Below are positions 17,410 to 26,299 of a stretch of 39,020 nt of DNA, one piece after another. Numbering within the stretch: position 1 is the first letter of the stretch; every line of letters starts with the position of its first letter. Source of the DNA: Haloquadratum walsbyi J07HQW2 (GTDB lineage: Archaea > Halobacteriota > Halobacteria > Halobacteriales > Haloferacaceae); the NCBI RefSeq assembly GCF_000415985.1, contig NZ_KE356561.1, positions 2,806,930 to 2,845,949 of the forward strand. Reading direction: 5' to 3'. Below the pieces are notes generated by a model. It was not told the origin of the DNA. It did no database searches and saw only the letters and a list, made by a program, of their open reading frames with translations. The position numbers and the translations under genes are program-made.

Positions 17410-18667
17410 CTTCCTGTTTCGATGACGCGCTTTCCATCCCATCCACAACATCAGAACAACCCGATGAGGTGAACATAGGAAGCGCGGTCTCCACAGGCGT
17501 TGTATCTTCGGACTGCCCCAGTCCTAGTCCTAGACTTTCAAATCCGCGAGACAGAATATTGAGCGCCGCATTCGCGTCTCTATCCATCTCGAACCCACAT
17601 GCTGGACACGAGTGTTTACGAACCCACAACGGCTTATCCGGCTCAACACCACACGAAGCACACTCTTTAGTAGTGCCCGCTGGCTCTACTTCTACAAAAT
17701 GCGTCCCTTCGCGCTTGCACTTGTATTCAAGCAGTGTGGTGAACGTATTCCACGCTGCTGATGCTGTGTTCTGTTCTGGCTATTGCCAGACGACTCCAGC
17801 ATCGACTTCACGTTCAAATCCTCAACAGCTACCAAGTCATATTCGGTGGCGTAGTAGTTCGAGAGCTTGTGCAGGAAGTCTCGCCGCTTCCGTCTGAGTT
17901 GCTGGTGATACTCGGCTACTCTCAGCCGGTGTTTCTCCCAGTTGTTCGAACCCTGCTGTTTTCGTGAGAGCGACCGTTGCTCACGCTTGAGGCGCTCTCG
18001 CCCATTTTCGAGGTCAAGAGAACCAACAGCACGCCCGTCCGTGTCGTGAGCGTACTTGAGAATCCCAACGTCAATGCCAATACAACGGTCTGGGTTCTCA
18101 GGCTTTGGTGTTTCTTGTTTGCCCTCAACAGCGAAAGAAGCGTACCATTCACCTGTCCGCTCTTTCTTAATACAAACCTCTTTGACGGACACATCATCGG
18201 GAATTTCACGGTGAATGGTGATTGGAATATCAGCGAGTTTCGAAAATGAGAGTGAAAGAACAGTCTGACCGTTCTTGTTGTCGAACTCGAAGCCAGACTG
18301 TACGTAAATGAAGCTCCTGAACTCGCTTGGCACTTTCTAATTGAGACTTCCAACGTTTACCCGTTCCGTTTGAGTTCACTGAGGGATTTCACACTGTCCT
18401 CGATGCGCATCACAGCAGCCTGTGCAACAGTCGAGTACAACTCGGAGTCGGTGAGTTCAGCCCACCAGTCTTTGAGGTCTGGAAGCTGGTCACGGACCTG
18501 TCTGACTCGCTGGTTGAGCGTTCCTGCTGATGCTGAGTTGTGTATCTGCTCGAACTCGTTGAGCGCGTGATTGTACAGTTGCCGACAGGTATCTCTGCAA
18601 TAGTTCAGCCTCTCCCGCTGGCTGTCGGTCGGGTGCAGTGGAGTCGGTACCTGTAGGCGTAGTGCAT
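17373..18667 (-). pseudogene. tnpB: Broken tnpB (RNA-guided RuvC-like nuclease)
   Basis: The reconstruction from ATG 18667 gives HYAYRYRLH, then after a frameshift DSQRERLNYCRDTCRQLYN, LNQRVRQVRDQLPDLKDWW and STVAQAAVMRIEDSVKSLSE. After a TAA and another shift (near 18350) it gives EFRSFIYVQSGFEFD. The RuvC nuclease core survives: GIDVGILKYAHD (first Asp) and YDLVAVEDLNVKSMLE (Glu). After a frameshift near 17765 come TASAAWNTFTTLLEYKCKRE, the zinc finger CASC/CPAC and CGFEMDRDANAALNIL (third Asp). A final shift near 17430 restores the canonical end KRVIETGSPTLKEPATAGE at TAG 17375. At least four lesions make it inactive, although the catalytic residues persist. Confidence 0.85.
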
Positions 18668-18668
18668 G

Positions 18669-19592
18669 TCAAACACTCTCACGCTGAAGTCCAAGTTCTT
18701 GAGCAAGATTGTATTCATCCCCAGTGAGCATATACAATACATCCTCAATCACTGTCAGTAGCTCAGGCAGCTCACGAACAACAAGATAGGTAATTCCAAC
18801 AAGAACAGCAACCGCAAGTAGTTGGCTAATGATCCGATCAGAGATAAAGAATGAAACCATGTACGGGTCGGACGAGCCGAATAAAAATAGTATTTCTTGA
18901 ACAAACCACTGCATGTGCTGCTTGCCGAAGGCAATCGTGATGAACGTCGTTCGAAGTATATTCAATGCATAGATAATCGGCACAGCAACAGTCATCGCTT
19001 TCATTTTCCGCCGAAGTGGTGCCTCAACTGCAGCTATCAATCCACCGAAAATCGCGATACTCCCTAATCCAGTGCAGGCGAGAACAACCGAGACAGTCAA
19101 CTCATGCTCCCCATCGAAGAACTGGAACGTATTCAAATAGCCTTGTTCACCAACAATCATCGCTGGTTCATACCCGAATGCACTCACCAACATTCCAGTC
19201 TGGGCGGCGACTATCTCCATCAGCATGCCGCGGGGTGCAGGAAATGAAACCCCAAACGCCATAATTGCAGGAATCGTCTCGAATGGGAGATAGATCAACC
19301 CCATCGCAGCAACCGCTCGTGAAAGAATAAAAAGCGAATCGCGTCCTCGCCAAAGGAGTAATCCAGTATATAATGATGCCGGCACAGCCGCAACTGAGAG
19401 AATCCCTTCGACATAGCTCTTATGAGTAAACGCAAAATGTGGGACGAGTTGCATCCAAAAGACTGCAAATCCGACCCAGGCAGTAACAGTCAATGTTCTA
19501 CCAACACGGTCGTTGCGTCCTCTAGATAGCGTCCCGGCGGCGAACGTTATAATGACGACCCACGCGAGCACGTCAGAGAACACGCCAGGCAT
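18669..19592 (-). CDS. artA: ArtA, archaeosortase A
   Basis: Membrane cysteine peptidase-transpeptidase that removes the PGF-CTERM segment of S-layer and other surface proteins and enables their lipid anchoring. The 307 residues hold about eight membrane helices. The catalytic residues known for Haloferax volcanii ArtA (C173, R214, R253) fall at exactly the same positions here: VLACTGLGSI (C173), NILRTTFI (R214) and FISDRIIS (R253). The N-terminal FSDVLAWVVIITFAAG starts the first helix, supporting the ATG at 19592. The gene is intact, and its stop TGA is one base from the start of the tnpB relic. No PGF-CTERM protein is visible in the window. Confidence 0.95.
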   Translation of the reverse strand: MPGVFSDVLAWVVIITFAAGTLSRGRNDRVGRTLTVTAWVGFAVFWMQLVPHFAFTHKSYVEGILSVAAVPASLYTGLLLWRGRDSLFILSRAVAAMGLIYLPFETIPAIMAFGVSFPAPRGMLMEIVAAQTGMLVSAFGYEPAMIVGEQGYLNTFQFFDGEHELTVSVVLACTGLGSIAIFGGLIAAVEAPLRRKMKAMTVAVPIIYALNILRTTFITIAFGKQHMQWFVQEILFLFGSSDPYMVSFFISDRIISQLLAVAVLVGITYLVVRELPELLTVIEDVLYMLTGDEYNLAQELGLQRESV

Positions 19593-19664
19593 AAGCGGAT
19601 AAATGTGGGTAGTAAATAAATCCCTTATTATTGGGCGTGGATAGCCGACGTCTATTGATTCAAT

Positions 19665-20435
19665 TTAGCTTGCTTCAAGAATCTCGATCTCGTGACCGTC
19701 CTGATCTGTGGTGAACGCATATCGGTGATTACACGATTCAGGATCACGATAATTCTCAGCATCGCGCTGCATGAGTGTCGCCCAGTCTGTTTGAAGATCA
19801 TCAGCACGGACACAGAGATGTCCCCATGAGTCACCAAGGTCATAGCTCCGGCCGTCATAATTATACGTCAGTTCGACAGCCATCGCAGCGTCGGATGCCC
19901 CCTCGGGCTTCATAAAGTAATTTGCGAACGTATCAGACTCCCAACGTCCGGTGTGTTCATATTCGAACTTCCGTGTCCAGAATCCAAGTGCCTCATCAGC
20001 GTCTTCAACCCGGATCATCGTATGATCAATGCCCCACATCGGTCCCTCATCAGGGTCACGCTTGACAATCTCAATTTCATGCCCATCTGGATCCTTGACA
20101 AACGCATACCGGCCATTGCAGGACTCTGGATCGCGGTAATCCTCGACACCTTCGTCCATTAATTGCTGATATGCAGCCTCAAGTTCGCCATTCGGGACGC
20201 GAACAGCAATATGACCCCAGCCGTCACCCATCTCATAGCTTCGGTCATCGTGATTATAGGTGATCTCAAGCATCGCTTCGTCGTCATGCATTTCTGCGGG
20301 TCCAAGATAGACATTCGTGAATGTATCTGCCTCCCAGCGATCCTTCTCCTCGTAATTAAGATGCGTCTGATACCATTCAAGTGAGGCTTCAAGGTCTTCG
20401 ACACGAATCATTACATGGTCAATTACGTCAGCCAT
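19665..20435 (-). CDS. Tandem VOC (glyoxalase-fold) protein
   Basis: A 256-residue protein made of two VOC modules joined by a short linker: residues 1 to about 130 and about 135-256. Each starts with an IDH-x-MIRVED strand (IDHVMIRVED and IDHTMIRVED) and ends with a D(P/Q)DGHEIEI strand (KDPDGHEIEIVK, TDQDGHEIEILE). In between, each repeats a Trp-Gly-His segment (GWGHIAVRV, SWGHLCVRA) and RDPESCN-x-RYAF. His and Glu at the first and last strands are the usual metal ligands, so a glyoxalase I or dioxygenase-like activity is likely. The paired-module form resembles fused glyoxalase I enzymes. Substrate is unproven. ATG 20435. Confidence 0.85.
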   Translation of the reverse strand: MADVIDHVMIRVEDLEASLEWYQTHLNYEEKDRWEADTFTNVYLGPAEMHDDEAMLEITYNHDDRSYEMGDGWGHIAVRVPNGELEAAYQQLMDEGVEDYRDPESCNGRYAFVKDPDGHEIEIVKRDPDEGPMWGIDHTMIRVEDADEALGFWTRKFEYEHTGRWESDTFANYFMKPEGASDAAMAVELTYNYDGRSYDLGDSWGHLCVRADDLQTDWATLMQRDAENYRDPESCNHRYAFTTDQDGHEIEILEAS

Positions 20436-20687
20436 ATCTGATTTGTTGACCGGAGTGTCGAAAAGAGTACCGACCGTAACTCATAGTAGGTATCATTCGT
20501 CGAATATGTGCAGTTAGCCGCGCCATTGGTCGCATAGATAATGTCTAGTCAAGTCCTCGTTCTCTGCTGGATATATCCCCACAGGTGTGCAGGTATATAC
20601 TCTCAGGCCGAAATCAGATTATCTACTATCCTCTGTTGAGGATCAATACATATGTTAATATATACACTTGATCAGAACACCAATTGG

Positions 20688-21182
20688 CTACTCAGCAGAA
20701 TCATCGAGTGAATATCCACGTTCTCGTGTGCGTACACGCGGCCAGTAAAACCACCATGCAATGAGTAGACAACATGCGCTTGCGATTGGCCATGCTGTCC
20801 GATACGGCTGAAATGAGAATCCCCATGCCAGTCGAAGTTGCGCGACTGCCATAATCAATAATAATCCACCGGTAACACGCGGATCCTCTCGATCGAAAAT
20901 CACACCACTAACTGCACTGGTGAGCGTGCCAGCGTATGCAAGTACCGAAAGTGGCCATGCTAGGATATATTTGGGCAATCCCTGTGTATAAACTAATAAG
21001 AAATCTGGTAGTGGTGTTACCATCGGCGGATTTGTGTTCACAAGTCCCCACGCAAACAGGAAGGTTGCATCACGAGCATCGAATATCTGAATCGACCATG
21101 GAAGCGCCACCAGCGCGAGTATGACTAGTGGTGCAACCCAGTGTCGGTCACGCGCGGTCTTGATTGCTGAAGTATCAAACAT
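20688..21182 (-). CDS. TIGR04206-type membrane protein (hypothetical)
   Basis: A 164-residue haloarchaeal membrane protein with about four to five helices: VAPLVILALVALPWSIQIF (16-34), PLPDFLLVYTQGLP, ILAWPLSVLAYAGTLTSAVS, VTGGLLLIMAVAQLRLAW and IASACCLLIAWWFYWPR. The segment FLFAWGLVNTNPP and the closing WWFYWPRVRTRERG match a conserved haloarchaea-only family that I recall as TIGR04206. Function is unknown. It lies on the same strand 40 bases downstream of the DRG gene, which suggests co-transcription. Confidence 0.75.
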   Translation of the reverse strand: MFDTSAIKTARDRHWVAPLVILALVALPWSIQIFDARDATFLFAWGLVNTNPPMVTPLPDFLLVYTQGLPKYILAWPLSVLAYAGTLTSAVSGVIFDREDPRVTGGLLLIMAVAQLRLAWGFSFQPYRTAWPIASACCLLIAWWFYWPRVRTRERGYSLDDSAE

Positions 21183-21221
21183 AAAACTGGGATTTCAGAA
21201 TAACTTCATGCCATCTTTCCA

Positions 21222-22334
21222 TTATTTTCGTGCCACAACTCGCAGTACATCCTCATCCGCGAGTTCATGATCACGCCCGACCTGTTGTTCGTCATGCTTG
21301 GCACTCACTCCTGTGACCCGCGCGAACCGAAAGCGCTCATTGAGTGTTCCACCAAGTCTGTTGAGTGCATCTTCAACGGTATTTTCACCCTGACGTAACA
21401 CGAGCGGTTCCTCATAATCGATGCCACGACCAGGCTTGTCCATATAGACACGAATCAACTCCAGCGCATCCCACATTTTCGACTTGAGTGCATCAAGCCC
21501 TTTATTGGCTTCAGCGCTGATGAATATCGCCTCTTCAGGATCAACACCGACATCACGAAGGTCTGACTTCACCGTTGGCAGATATTCACGATCGATCAGA
21601 TCTGCTTTATTCACGGTGACGATTGAGGGGAGATACACCCGATTATCCATGATTGCATCGATGAGTTCGTCAATTGAAACATCTCCACGAACAGTCACGG
21701 TTGCATTGGCATACCCATGTTCACGAAGAACAGATGAAATAGTATCCTCATCGATCGAGACATCATCTGCCCTGGTTACCTGGATCCCACCCTTTCCACG
21801 CCGCCCGATTGAGACGCTTGGAGGTGTCGTGTCAAGTCGGATCTTATTATTGTACAACTCCTGGCTTAAGCGCTCATATCGTTCAATTTCGAACACTGAA
21901 AGCATAAACACAACAAGATCTGCCGTACGTACAACTGATAGCACCTCTTTTCCACCTCCTCGTCCACCGGCAGCGCCCTCAATAAGCCCTGGAACATCGA
22001 GCATCTGAATGTTTGCCCCATTATACTGCAACATCCCTGGGTTGACATCGAGTGTTGTGAACTCATATGCCCCAACTTCACTATCAGCATTCGTCATTGA
22101 GTTTATGAGCGTTGACTTTCCGACACTCGGGAATCCAACAAGTGCAACGGTTACATCGCCCGTTTTCTCAACTGCATACCCATAACCGCCGCCACTTGAG
22201 GACTGTTGTTCGAGTTTCTCCTTCTTTTCCGCAAGCTTCGCTTTTAATCGACCAATGTGCTCTTCGGTCGACTTATTGTACGGCGTGTTAGCGATCTCCT
22301 CACGGAGGTCCTCAATCTCGTCCTCCAGTCCCAT
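21222..22334 (-). CDS. DRG-family GTPase
   Basis: Obg-related GTPase of the DRG (developmentally regulated GTP-binding) family, conserved in archaea and eukaryotes and associated with ribosomes. The ATG at 22334 gives 370 residues and the normal start MGLEDEIEDLREEI; an upstream frame would add 30 unrelated residues. A helical hairpin (about 1-45) is followed by G1 GFPSVGKST (67-75), G3 LDVPGLIEGAAGGRGGG, and G4 NKAD with a separate SAE motif. An inserted S5D2L-like segment (RRGKGGIQV) comes before a C-terminal TGS domain (VLRQGENTVEDA to DEDVLRVVARK), which is the RNA/ribosome-contact domain. All G motifs are intact. It is the first gene of a pair with 20688-21182. Confidence 0.92.
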   Translation of the reverse strand: MGLEDEIEDLREEIANTPYNKSTEEHIGRLKAKLAEKKEKLEQQSSSGGGYGYAVEKTGDVTVALVGFPSVGKSTLINSMTNADSEVGAYEFTTLDVNPGMLQYNGANIQMLDVPGLIEGAAGGRGGGKEVLSVVRTADLVVFMLSVFEIERYERLSQELYNNKIRLDTTPPSVSIGRRGKGGIQVTRADDVSIDEDTISSVLREHGYANATVTVRGDVSIDELIDAIMDNRVYLPSIVTVNKADLIDREYLPTVKSDLRDVGVDPEEAIFISAEANKGLDALKSKMWDALELIRVYMDKPGRGIDYEEPLVLRQGENTVEDALNRLGGTLNERFRFARVTGVSAKHDEQQVGRDHELADEDVLRVVARK

Positions 22335-22454
22335 CAACGCTATTTCGATTGTCGGTATCGAAAAATGTGTGCTTTCTAGACTCAACCCTCCGTCTGATAT
22401 AATTCCGATAAGATTATATTCCACACATCTAATTATGATATATAGGATTTGAGG

Positions 22455-22655
22455 ATGAGTACGCCAGCTACCTACCGAGACAGCACCCAGCTATGTCTTC
22501 CGTGTGAAACCGTTGCCGAATTCCGAGAGTCACTAAATGAGCAGTTCGTCATTACTGTCGTGACAGGTGATGATGACTGTTGTATTATTGGAAGTCCGGT
22601 TGAGATTGAGTCTGTAACTCGATTTCTGGTCCGTCGTGGCGTACTTACACAGTGA
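22455..22655 (+). CDS. VNG_1110C-family small protein
   Basis: A 66-residue acidic protein: a DSTQLCLPCETVAEFRESL helix, a strand pair around FVITVVTGDDDCCIIGSPVE, then VTRFLVRRGV. The order strand-helix-strand with GSPVEIESVTRFL matches a short haloarchaea-only family that I recall by the Halobacterium locus VNG_1110C. The ATG at 22455 is preferred to TTG 22449. Function is unknown. It is divergent from the DRG gene. Confidence 0.7.
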   Translation: MSTPATYRDSTQLCLPCETVAEFRESLNEQFVITVVTGDDDCCIIGSPVEIESVTRFLVRRGVLTQ

Positions 22656-22698
22656 CATCCTCACCATCTTGCCGTCTGTAGAATATGAATGTCAGAAG

Positions 22699-22745
22699 GT
22701 GATGATGTACACATCACGAGTCACGGTGATCCCCAGCTGATCACC
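22699..22745. promoter_or_regulatory. Tandem palindromes between two small genes
   Basis: Two perfect inverted repeats sit side by side: GTGATG (22699-22704) / CATCAC (22712-22717) and GGTGATC (22725-22731) / GATCACC (22739-22745), each around a seven-base spacer. All four arms share the GTGAT core, so this could be a paired operator for a dimeric regulator of the downstream gene at 22884, or an RNA double hairpin at the 3' end of the upstream message. No T-run follows, which argues against a simple terminator. Confidence 0.4.
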
Positions 22746-22883
22746 TGATAGAGCTAATAATTATCACTAATGTCGAGTGTGTCAAAAGCGTATGAGTATC
22801 AACTATTTTAAGAAGATCGTGTAAAGACTGATATATCAGTTCGAAGGGAAGCACTTTGTACTCTGCCGTATCTACGTAGCAGC

Positions 22884-23249
22884 ATGGAAGATACACCGGG
22901 ACTCTCCGAACAGTACCGGAAAGCAAGCCCATGGCCATTATTTGTTGCTCTGGGTATTCCTCTCTCTGAACTTGGGATTTTATTTGGATTATTTCCCGTC
23001 GCTGTCGGAGGACTATTATTATTCGGTGGCAGTGCAGCTGGAATGGCAGCCGAATCAGGCTATGCACAGACGGCATGGCGTGGTATGGCTGGAGTCGCAG
23101 CTATACTCGTTGTGCTTGGTCTCAGTTTTGTATTCACCACGCTTGATCTCCCAGACCGTGGAACAGCCATTCTTGCTGCCGCAACCATCCTTGTTGCTGC
23201 CGCTATCGCTGGAGAACTTTTTGCCCGCGATGTCGAACCAACATACTGA
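22884..23249 (+). CDS. DUF7541-like membrane protein of the cox cluster
   Basis: A 121-residue membrane protein. After a polar head (EDTPGLSEQYRKASPWPLFV) come four helices: about 19-36 (PLFVALGIPLSELGIL), 37-57 (LFPVAVGGLLLFGGSAAG), 66-86 (MAGVAAILVVLGLSFVF) and 94-113 (AILAAATILVAAAIAGELF). The start motif and size match a haloarchaea-only family (DUF7541 as I recall) found near cytochrome oxidase genes. Its position upstream of coxA supports that. A role in oxidase assembly or stability is inference. The ATG at 22884 is the natural start. Confidence 0.75.
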   Translation: MEDTPGLSEQYRKASPWPLFVALGIPLSELGILFGLFPVAVGGLLLFGGSAAGMAAESGYAQTAWRGMAGVAAILVVLGLSFVFTTLDLPDRGTAILAAATILVAAAIAGELFARDVEPTY

Positions 23250-23329
23250 GTATCGGAGTGCGATCCGTATCGATTATGACAGCGAGGGTAATTTTTCGAT
23301 CCATTTAGCAAGTAAAAAACAGAGACACT

Positions 23330-23362
23330 ACTAGCTAATAACTAATAGCTACTAGCTATACT
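23330..23362. repeat. Short TAGCTA-rich palindromic cluster
   Basis: The stretch contains several copies of the self-complementary hexamer TAGCTA plus AGCTA-C-TAGCT, an 11-base palindrome, within about 33 AT-rich bases. It lies between the DUF7541- and DUF6684-like genes. It may be a local operator or a chance feature of AT-rich spacer. Confidence 0.3.
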
Positions 23363-23472
23363 TCGACATCTGATCCTAATACCAGAATTTATCTTGATAA
23401 TTATACTCAGCCCAGAAATCTGCCGATGAGAAACCGATAAACTATTTGATTCTCTCACCATATCAATTAGAT

Positions 23473-23883
23473 ATGGTCGCGAAGCTATTTGATCAAGATA
23501 CATTACTGGACCTCACGGTTAATATCATCCCTCTGGTGATCATCGCGTTCTTTGTCGTTGCTTATGTCTTCATGAGCCCATTTGAGACCGACCCACTGAC
23601 TACCGCCGTTCAGTTTGGATTATTGATTATTCCATTTGTCTTACTTGCAGTATTGACCTACATCGCTGGACGGGCGATCGTTAATAGTGAAGAGAACGTT
23701 GATCAATACCTCCCCGGACAAGCTAGTATGGCTGACGCCGAGCCAGTTGAAAGGGCTCCAGAAAACTCAAAAGAGGTTAATGCAGATGCCGAACTTGAAT
23801 CCGCGAGCTCACCATCGGAGCAAGCACCTGATGCAGTCGCCGAAGCGGAATTGGATCCAAGCACAGCTCAAGATACATCGTAA
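23473..23883 (+). CDS. DUF6684-like membrane protein of the cox cluster
   Basis: A 136-residue protein from ATG 23473 (an upstream start adds nine unrelated residues). Two membrane helices, VNIIPLVIIAFFVVAYVFMS (about 16-35) and FGLLIIPFVLLAVLTYIAG (about 48-66), follow the head FDQDTLLDLT. The rest is a long Glu/Ala/Ser-rich cytoplasmic tail. The two-helix core is a haloarchaea-only family (DUF6684 as I recall) usually encoded beside cytochrome c oxidase subunit I. The tail is not conserved. It is transcribed toward coxA 155 bases downstream. Function is unknown; assembly or stabilisation of the oxidase is inferred from context. Confidence 0.75.
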   Translation: MVAKLFDQDTLLDLTVNIIPLVIIAFFVVAYVFMSPFETDPLTTAVQFGLLIIPFVLLAVLTYIAGRAIVNSEENVDQYLPGQASMADAEPVERAPENSKEVNADAELESASSPSEQAPDAVAEAELDPSTAQDTS

Positions 23884-24038
23884 CGCCGGGCTCATTCCTT
23901 AGATATATTCTGTCACGGCTGTGATTCAGTTTACTCTGTCCGACGCTACTCATATCTGATCGGTTCATCTAAGAGATATATACACACGTTTAGCTTCGAT
24001 TCTATAACATCACTTCCGGCTATCCCGAATCTTTCATA

Positions 24039-25859
24039 ATGCCTGGCTTCCTGGGTCACCCTATGGAGGTCACTGGACAACTGGTGTTGACGGCTCTAAT
24101 GGGGATTTTCCTCATTGGCGTTACCGCGTGGCTTGCGCGGATCGAAAACTGGCGTTCATATACGCCCATTGCAGGTGGTGGCGGTGGCTACGGACAAAAT
24201 GATAATTATATTTCAGAAGAAAAGCCATCTGGAATCATCCGATGGCTGACAACTGTTGATCACAAAGATATTGGACTTCTTTACGGTGCCTTTGGATTAA
24301 CGGCATTTGCTGTTGGCGGGTTGATGGTCGTCTTGATGCGAATCGAACTCGCAGACCCTGGGATGACCCTCATCTCAAACACATTTTATAATTCACTACT
24401 AACCAGCCACGGAATTACGATGTTGTTCCTTTTCGGAACCCCAATTATCGCAGCGTTCTCTAATTATCTTATTCCGCTGCTTATTGGTGCCGACGACATG
24501 GCGTTTCCACGGATTAACGCGATTGCATTCTGGCTGCTACCGCCTGCCGCATTATTGATCTGGGCAGGATTCTTCCCGATTCCTGAAGTCATTCCAGCGC
24601 AGACAGGATGGACCATGTATGCGCCGCTATCAGTCGGTGAGGGAATGGGTAATCAAGCCAACGCTGGTGTTGATCTGATGTTGCTCGGATTGCATCTTTC
24701 AGGTGTTTCCGCAACAATGGGAGCGATTAATTTCATTGCAACAATCTTCACCGAACGTGGCGAGAATGTCTCATGGGCAAATCTCGATATTTTCTCATGG
24801 ACAATCCTCACGCAATCAGGATTGATTCTGTTTGCATTCCCGCTTCTTGGCAGTGCAATTATGATGTTGCTTTTTGATCGAAACTTCGGGACTGCGTTCT
24901 TTGCCGGTGAAGGTGGTGCTATTCTCTGGCAGCATCTATTCTGGTTCTTTGGACACCCTGAGGTGTACATCCTCGTGCTTCCACCGATGGGGATCATTAG
25001 CCTCATTCTTCCGCGATTCTCAGGTCGACGCCTGTTTGGATTCAAATTTGTTGTGTACTCAACACTAGCAATTGGAGTACTCTCATTTGGTGTATGGGCA
25101 CACCACATGTTCGCTACAGGTCTTGACCCTCGCCTTCGCGCATCATTTATGGCTGTCTCACTCGCAATTGCCGTTCCAAGTGCGGTGAAGACGTTCAATT
25201 GGATCACCACGATGTGGAATGGAAGTATCAGATTGACAACGCCGATGTTATTCTCAGTCGGGTTTGTTTCAAACTTCATTCTCGGTGGCGTGACTGGTGT
25301 ATTCCTTGCCTCAATCCCAGTTGACCTTGTCCTACACGCGACATACTATGTGGTCGGGCATTTCCACTATATCGTCATGGGTGCAATCGCATTTGCTGGC
25401 TTCGCCGGCATTTATTATTGGTTCCCATTGTACACTGGTCGAATGTATCAGCGGACACTTGGAAAGATGCATTTCTGGTTATCAATGATTGGAACGAATA
25501 TTACGTTCTTCGCGATGATTCTGCTCGGATACGGCGGAATGCCACGTCGATATGCAACGTATCTGCCACAGTTTGCAACCTTACATCAAGTCGCTACTCT
25601 CGGCGCGCTCATTCTCTTGGCTGGACAGATAGTCTTTGTCTGGAATTTCGTCCAATCATGGCTTGAAGGTCCGAAGGTCGAAGATGGAGACCCATGGGAT
25701 CTTGATGATGATGGGCTTTACACCGCTGAGTGGGACTGGTACGACCAGAAACTCACGACTGCCATTGCTGATGGTGGTGACGAGGAAACAGAAGAGAAAG
25801 TACTGACAGATGGCGGCGATGTCGACGACGATACTATAAACACCAATTCAGAAACATAA
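24039..25859 (+). CDS. coxA: Cytochrome c oxidase-type heme-copper oxidase subunit I
   Basis: Catalytic subunit of the terminal oxidase: it reduces O2 to water and pumps protons across the membrane. The 606 residues include all ligands: the low-spin heme His at about 124 (LTSHGITML), CuB H306 in FFGHPEVYI with the cross-linked Y310, CuB His pair 355/356 (VWAHHMF), and the heme a3 and a ligands H441 and H443 (VVGHFHYIV). GHPEVY with its Glu marks an A1-type oxidase. An extra N-terminal helix (about 10-35, LVLTALMGIFLIGVTAW) precedes the usual twelve, as in other haloarchaea, and the C-terminus is an acidic tail. Subunit II is not in the window, so it must be encoded elsewhere. ATG 24039. Confidence 0.95.
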   Translation: MPGFLGHPMEVTGQLVLTALMGIFLIGVTAWLARIENWRSYTPIAGGGGGYGQNDNYISEEKPSGIIRWLTTVDHKDIGLLYGAFGLTAFAVGGLMVVLMRIELADPGMTLISNTFYNSLLTSHGITMLFLFGTPIIAAFSNYLIPLLIGADDMAFPRINAIAFWLLPPAALLIWAGFFPIPEVIPAQTGWTMYAPLSVGEGMGNQANAGVDLMLLGLHLSGVSATMGAINFIATIFTERGENVSWANLDIFSWTILTQSGLILFAFPLLGSAIMMLLFDRNFGTAFFAGEGGAILWQHLFWFFGHPEVYILVLPPMGIISLILPRFSGRRLFGFKFVVYSTLAIGVLSFGVWAHHMFATGLDPRLRASFMAVSLAIAVPSAVKTFNWITTMWNGSIRLTTPMLFSVGFVSNFILGGVTGVFLASIPVDLVLHATYYVVGHFHYIVMGAIAFAGFAGIYYWFPLYTGRMYQRTLGKMHFWLSMIGTNITFFAMILLGYGGMPRRYATYLPQFATLHQVATLGALILLAGQIVFVWNFVQSWLEGPKVEDGDPWDLDDDGLYTAEWDWYDQKLTTAIADGGDEETEEKVLTDGGDVDDDTINTNSET

Positions 25860-26096
25860 CACGTCTATTGGGTTTTTACATCCGATAATAATTCGATTTC
25901 ATTTATAATCTGTTGACGGTTAAATACCAATATTTTAACAGTATTTTGATACCGAATAAGAGATATAGCAATTCAGACTCACACCTGCAGTACTTGCAAC
26001 CGCTAAGGTAACTATGCGTTGTGAGAACTAATATAAATCTAACAATAATATAAATGATCTAAGATTTTATACAGCAAGATGTGGACTCAAAGAACG

Positions 26097-26180
26097 CTAA
26101 ATTGCAAGCATAAGTCCCGTTGCAAACATCAACATCGCAATAGCCCCAAGCACGATACCCAGGAGATCTCCGTCACTCAT
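26097..26180 (-). CDS. 27-residue single-helix membrane peptide
   Basis: A tiny frame on the minus strand from ATG 26180 to TAG 26099-26097. The start is polar (MSDGDLLG) and the remainder is one hydrophobic helix (IVLGAIAMLMFATGLMLAI), enough to span the membrane once. Its charge pattern and low-complexity helix look like a single-spanning accessory subunit of the type found with respiratory complexes. It sits between coxA and the DUF7520-like gene in an otherwise AT-rich spacer and has a clean start and stop. Coding status is inferred from composition and position, not from a known family. Confidence 0.5.
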   Translation of the reverse strand: MSDGDLLGIVLGAIAMLMFATGLMLAI

Positions 26181-26299
26181 AGCCACTGATATATTATCTG
26201 TCCTCAAAGATGCATCGGGTCTCTCCGTCTCTCGTCTTCCATGAATCGTTTCTCGCCTTCAGTCGACAGAATCAGGATGGTGCCAATTAAATCGTCTCT

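Larger units (their letters stand above)
17359..18667 (-). mobile_element. Degenerate IS1341-type (IS200/IS605 family) element
   Basis: A stand-alone tnpB relic with its right-end structure. The right end at 17366-17409 is a long hairpin after the tnpB stop and ends TAGTTCAC on the minus strand, the haloarchaeal form I know. There is no tnpA. The left limit is not visible: the tnpB ATG (18667-18665) lies one base after the artA stop codon, leaving no room for a separate left end unless it lies inside artA. Confidence 0.75.

Noticed and set aside
24653-25279. 208-codon open frame on the minus strand inside coxA
   Set aside because: Basic, Asn/Arg/Pro-rich product with no recognisable feature, fully covered by an intact coxA with all heme and copper ligands.
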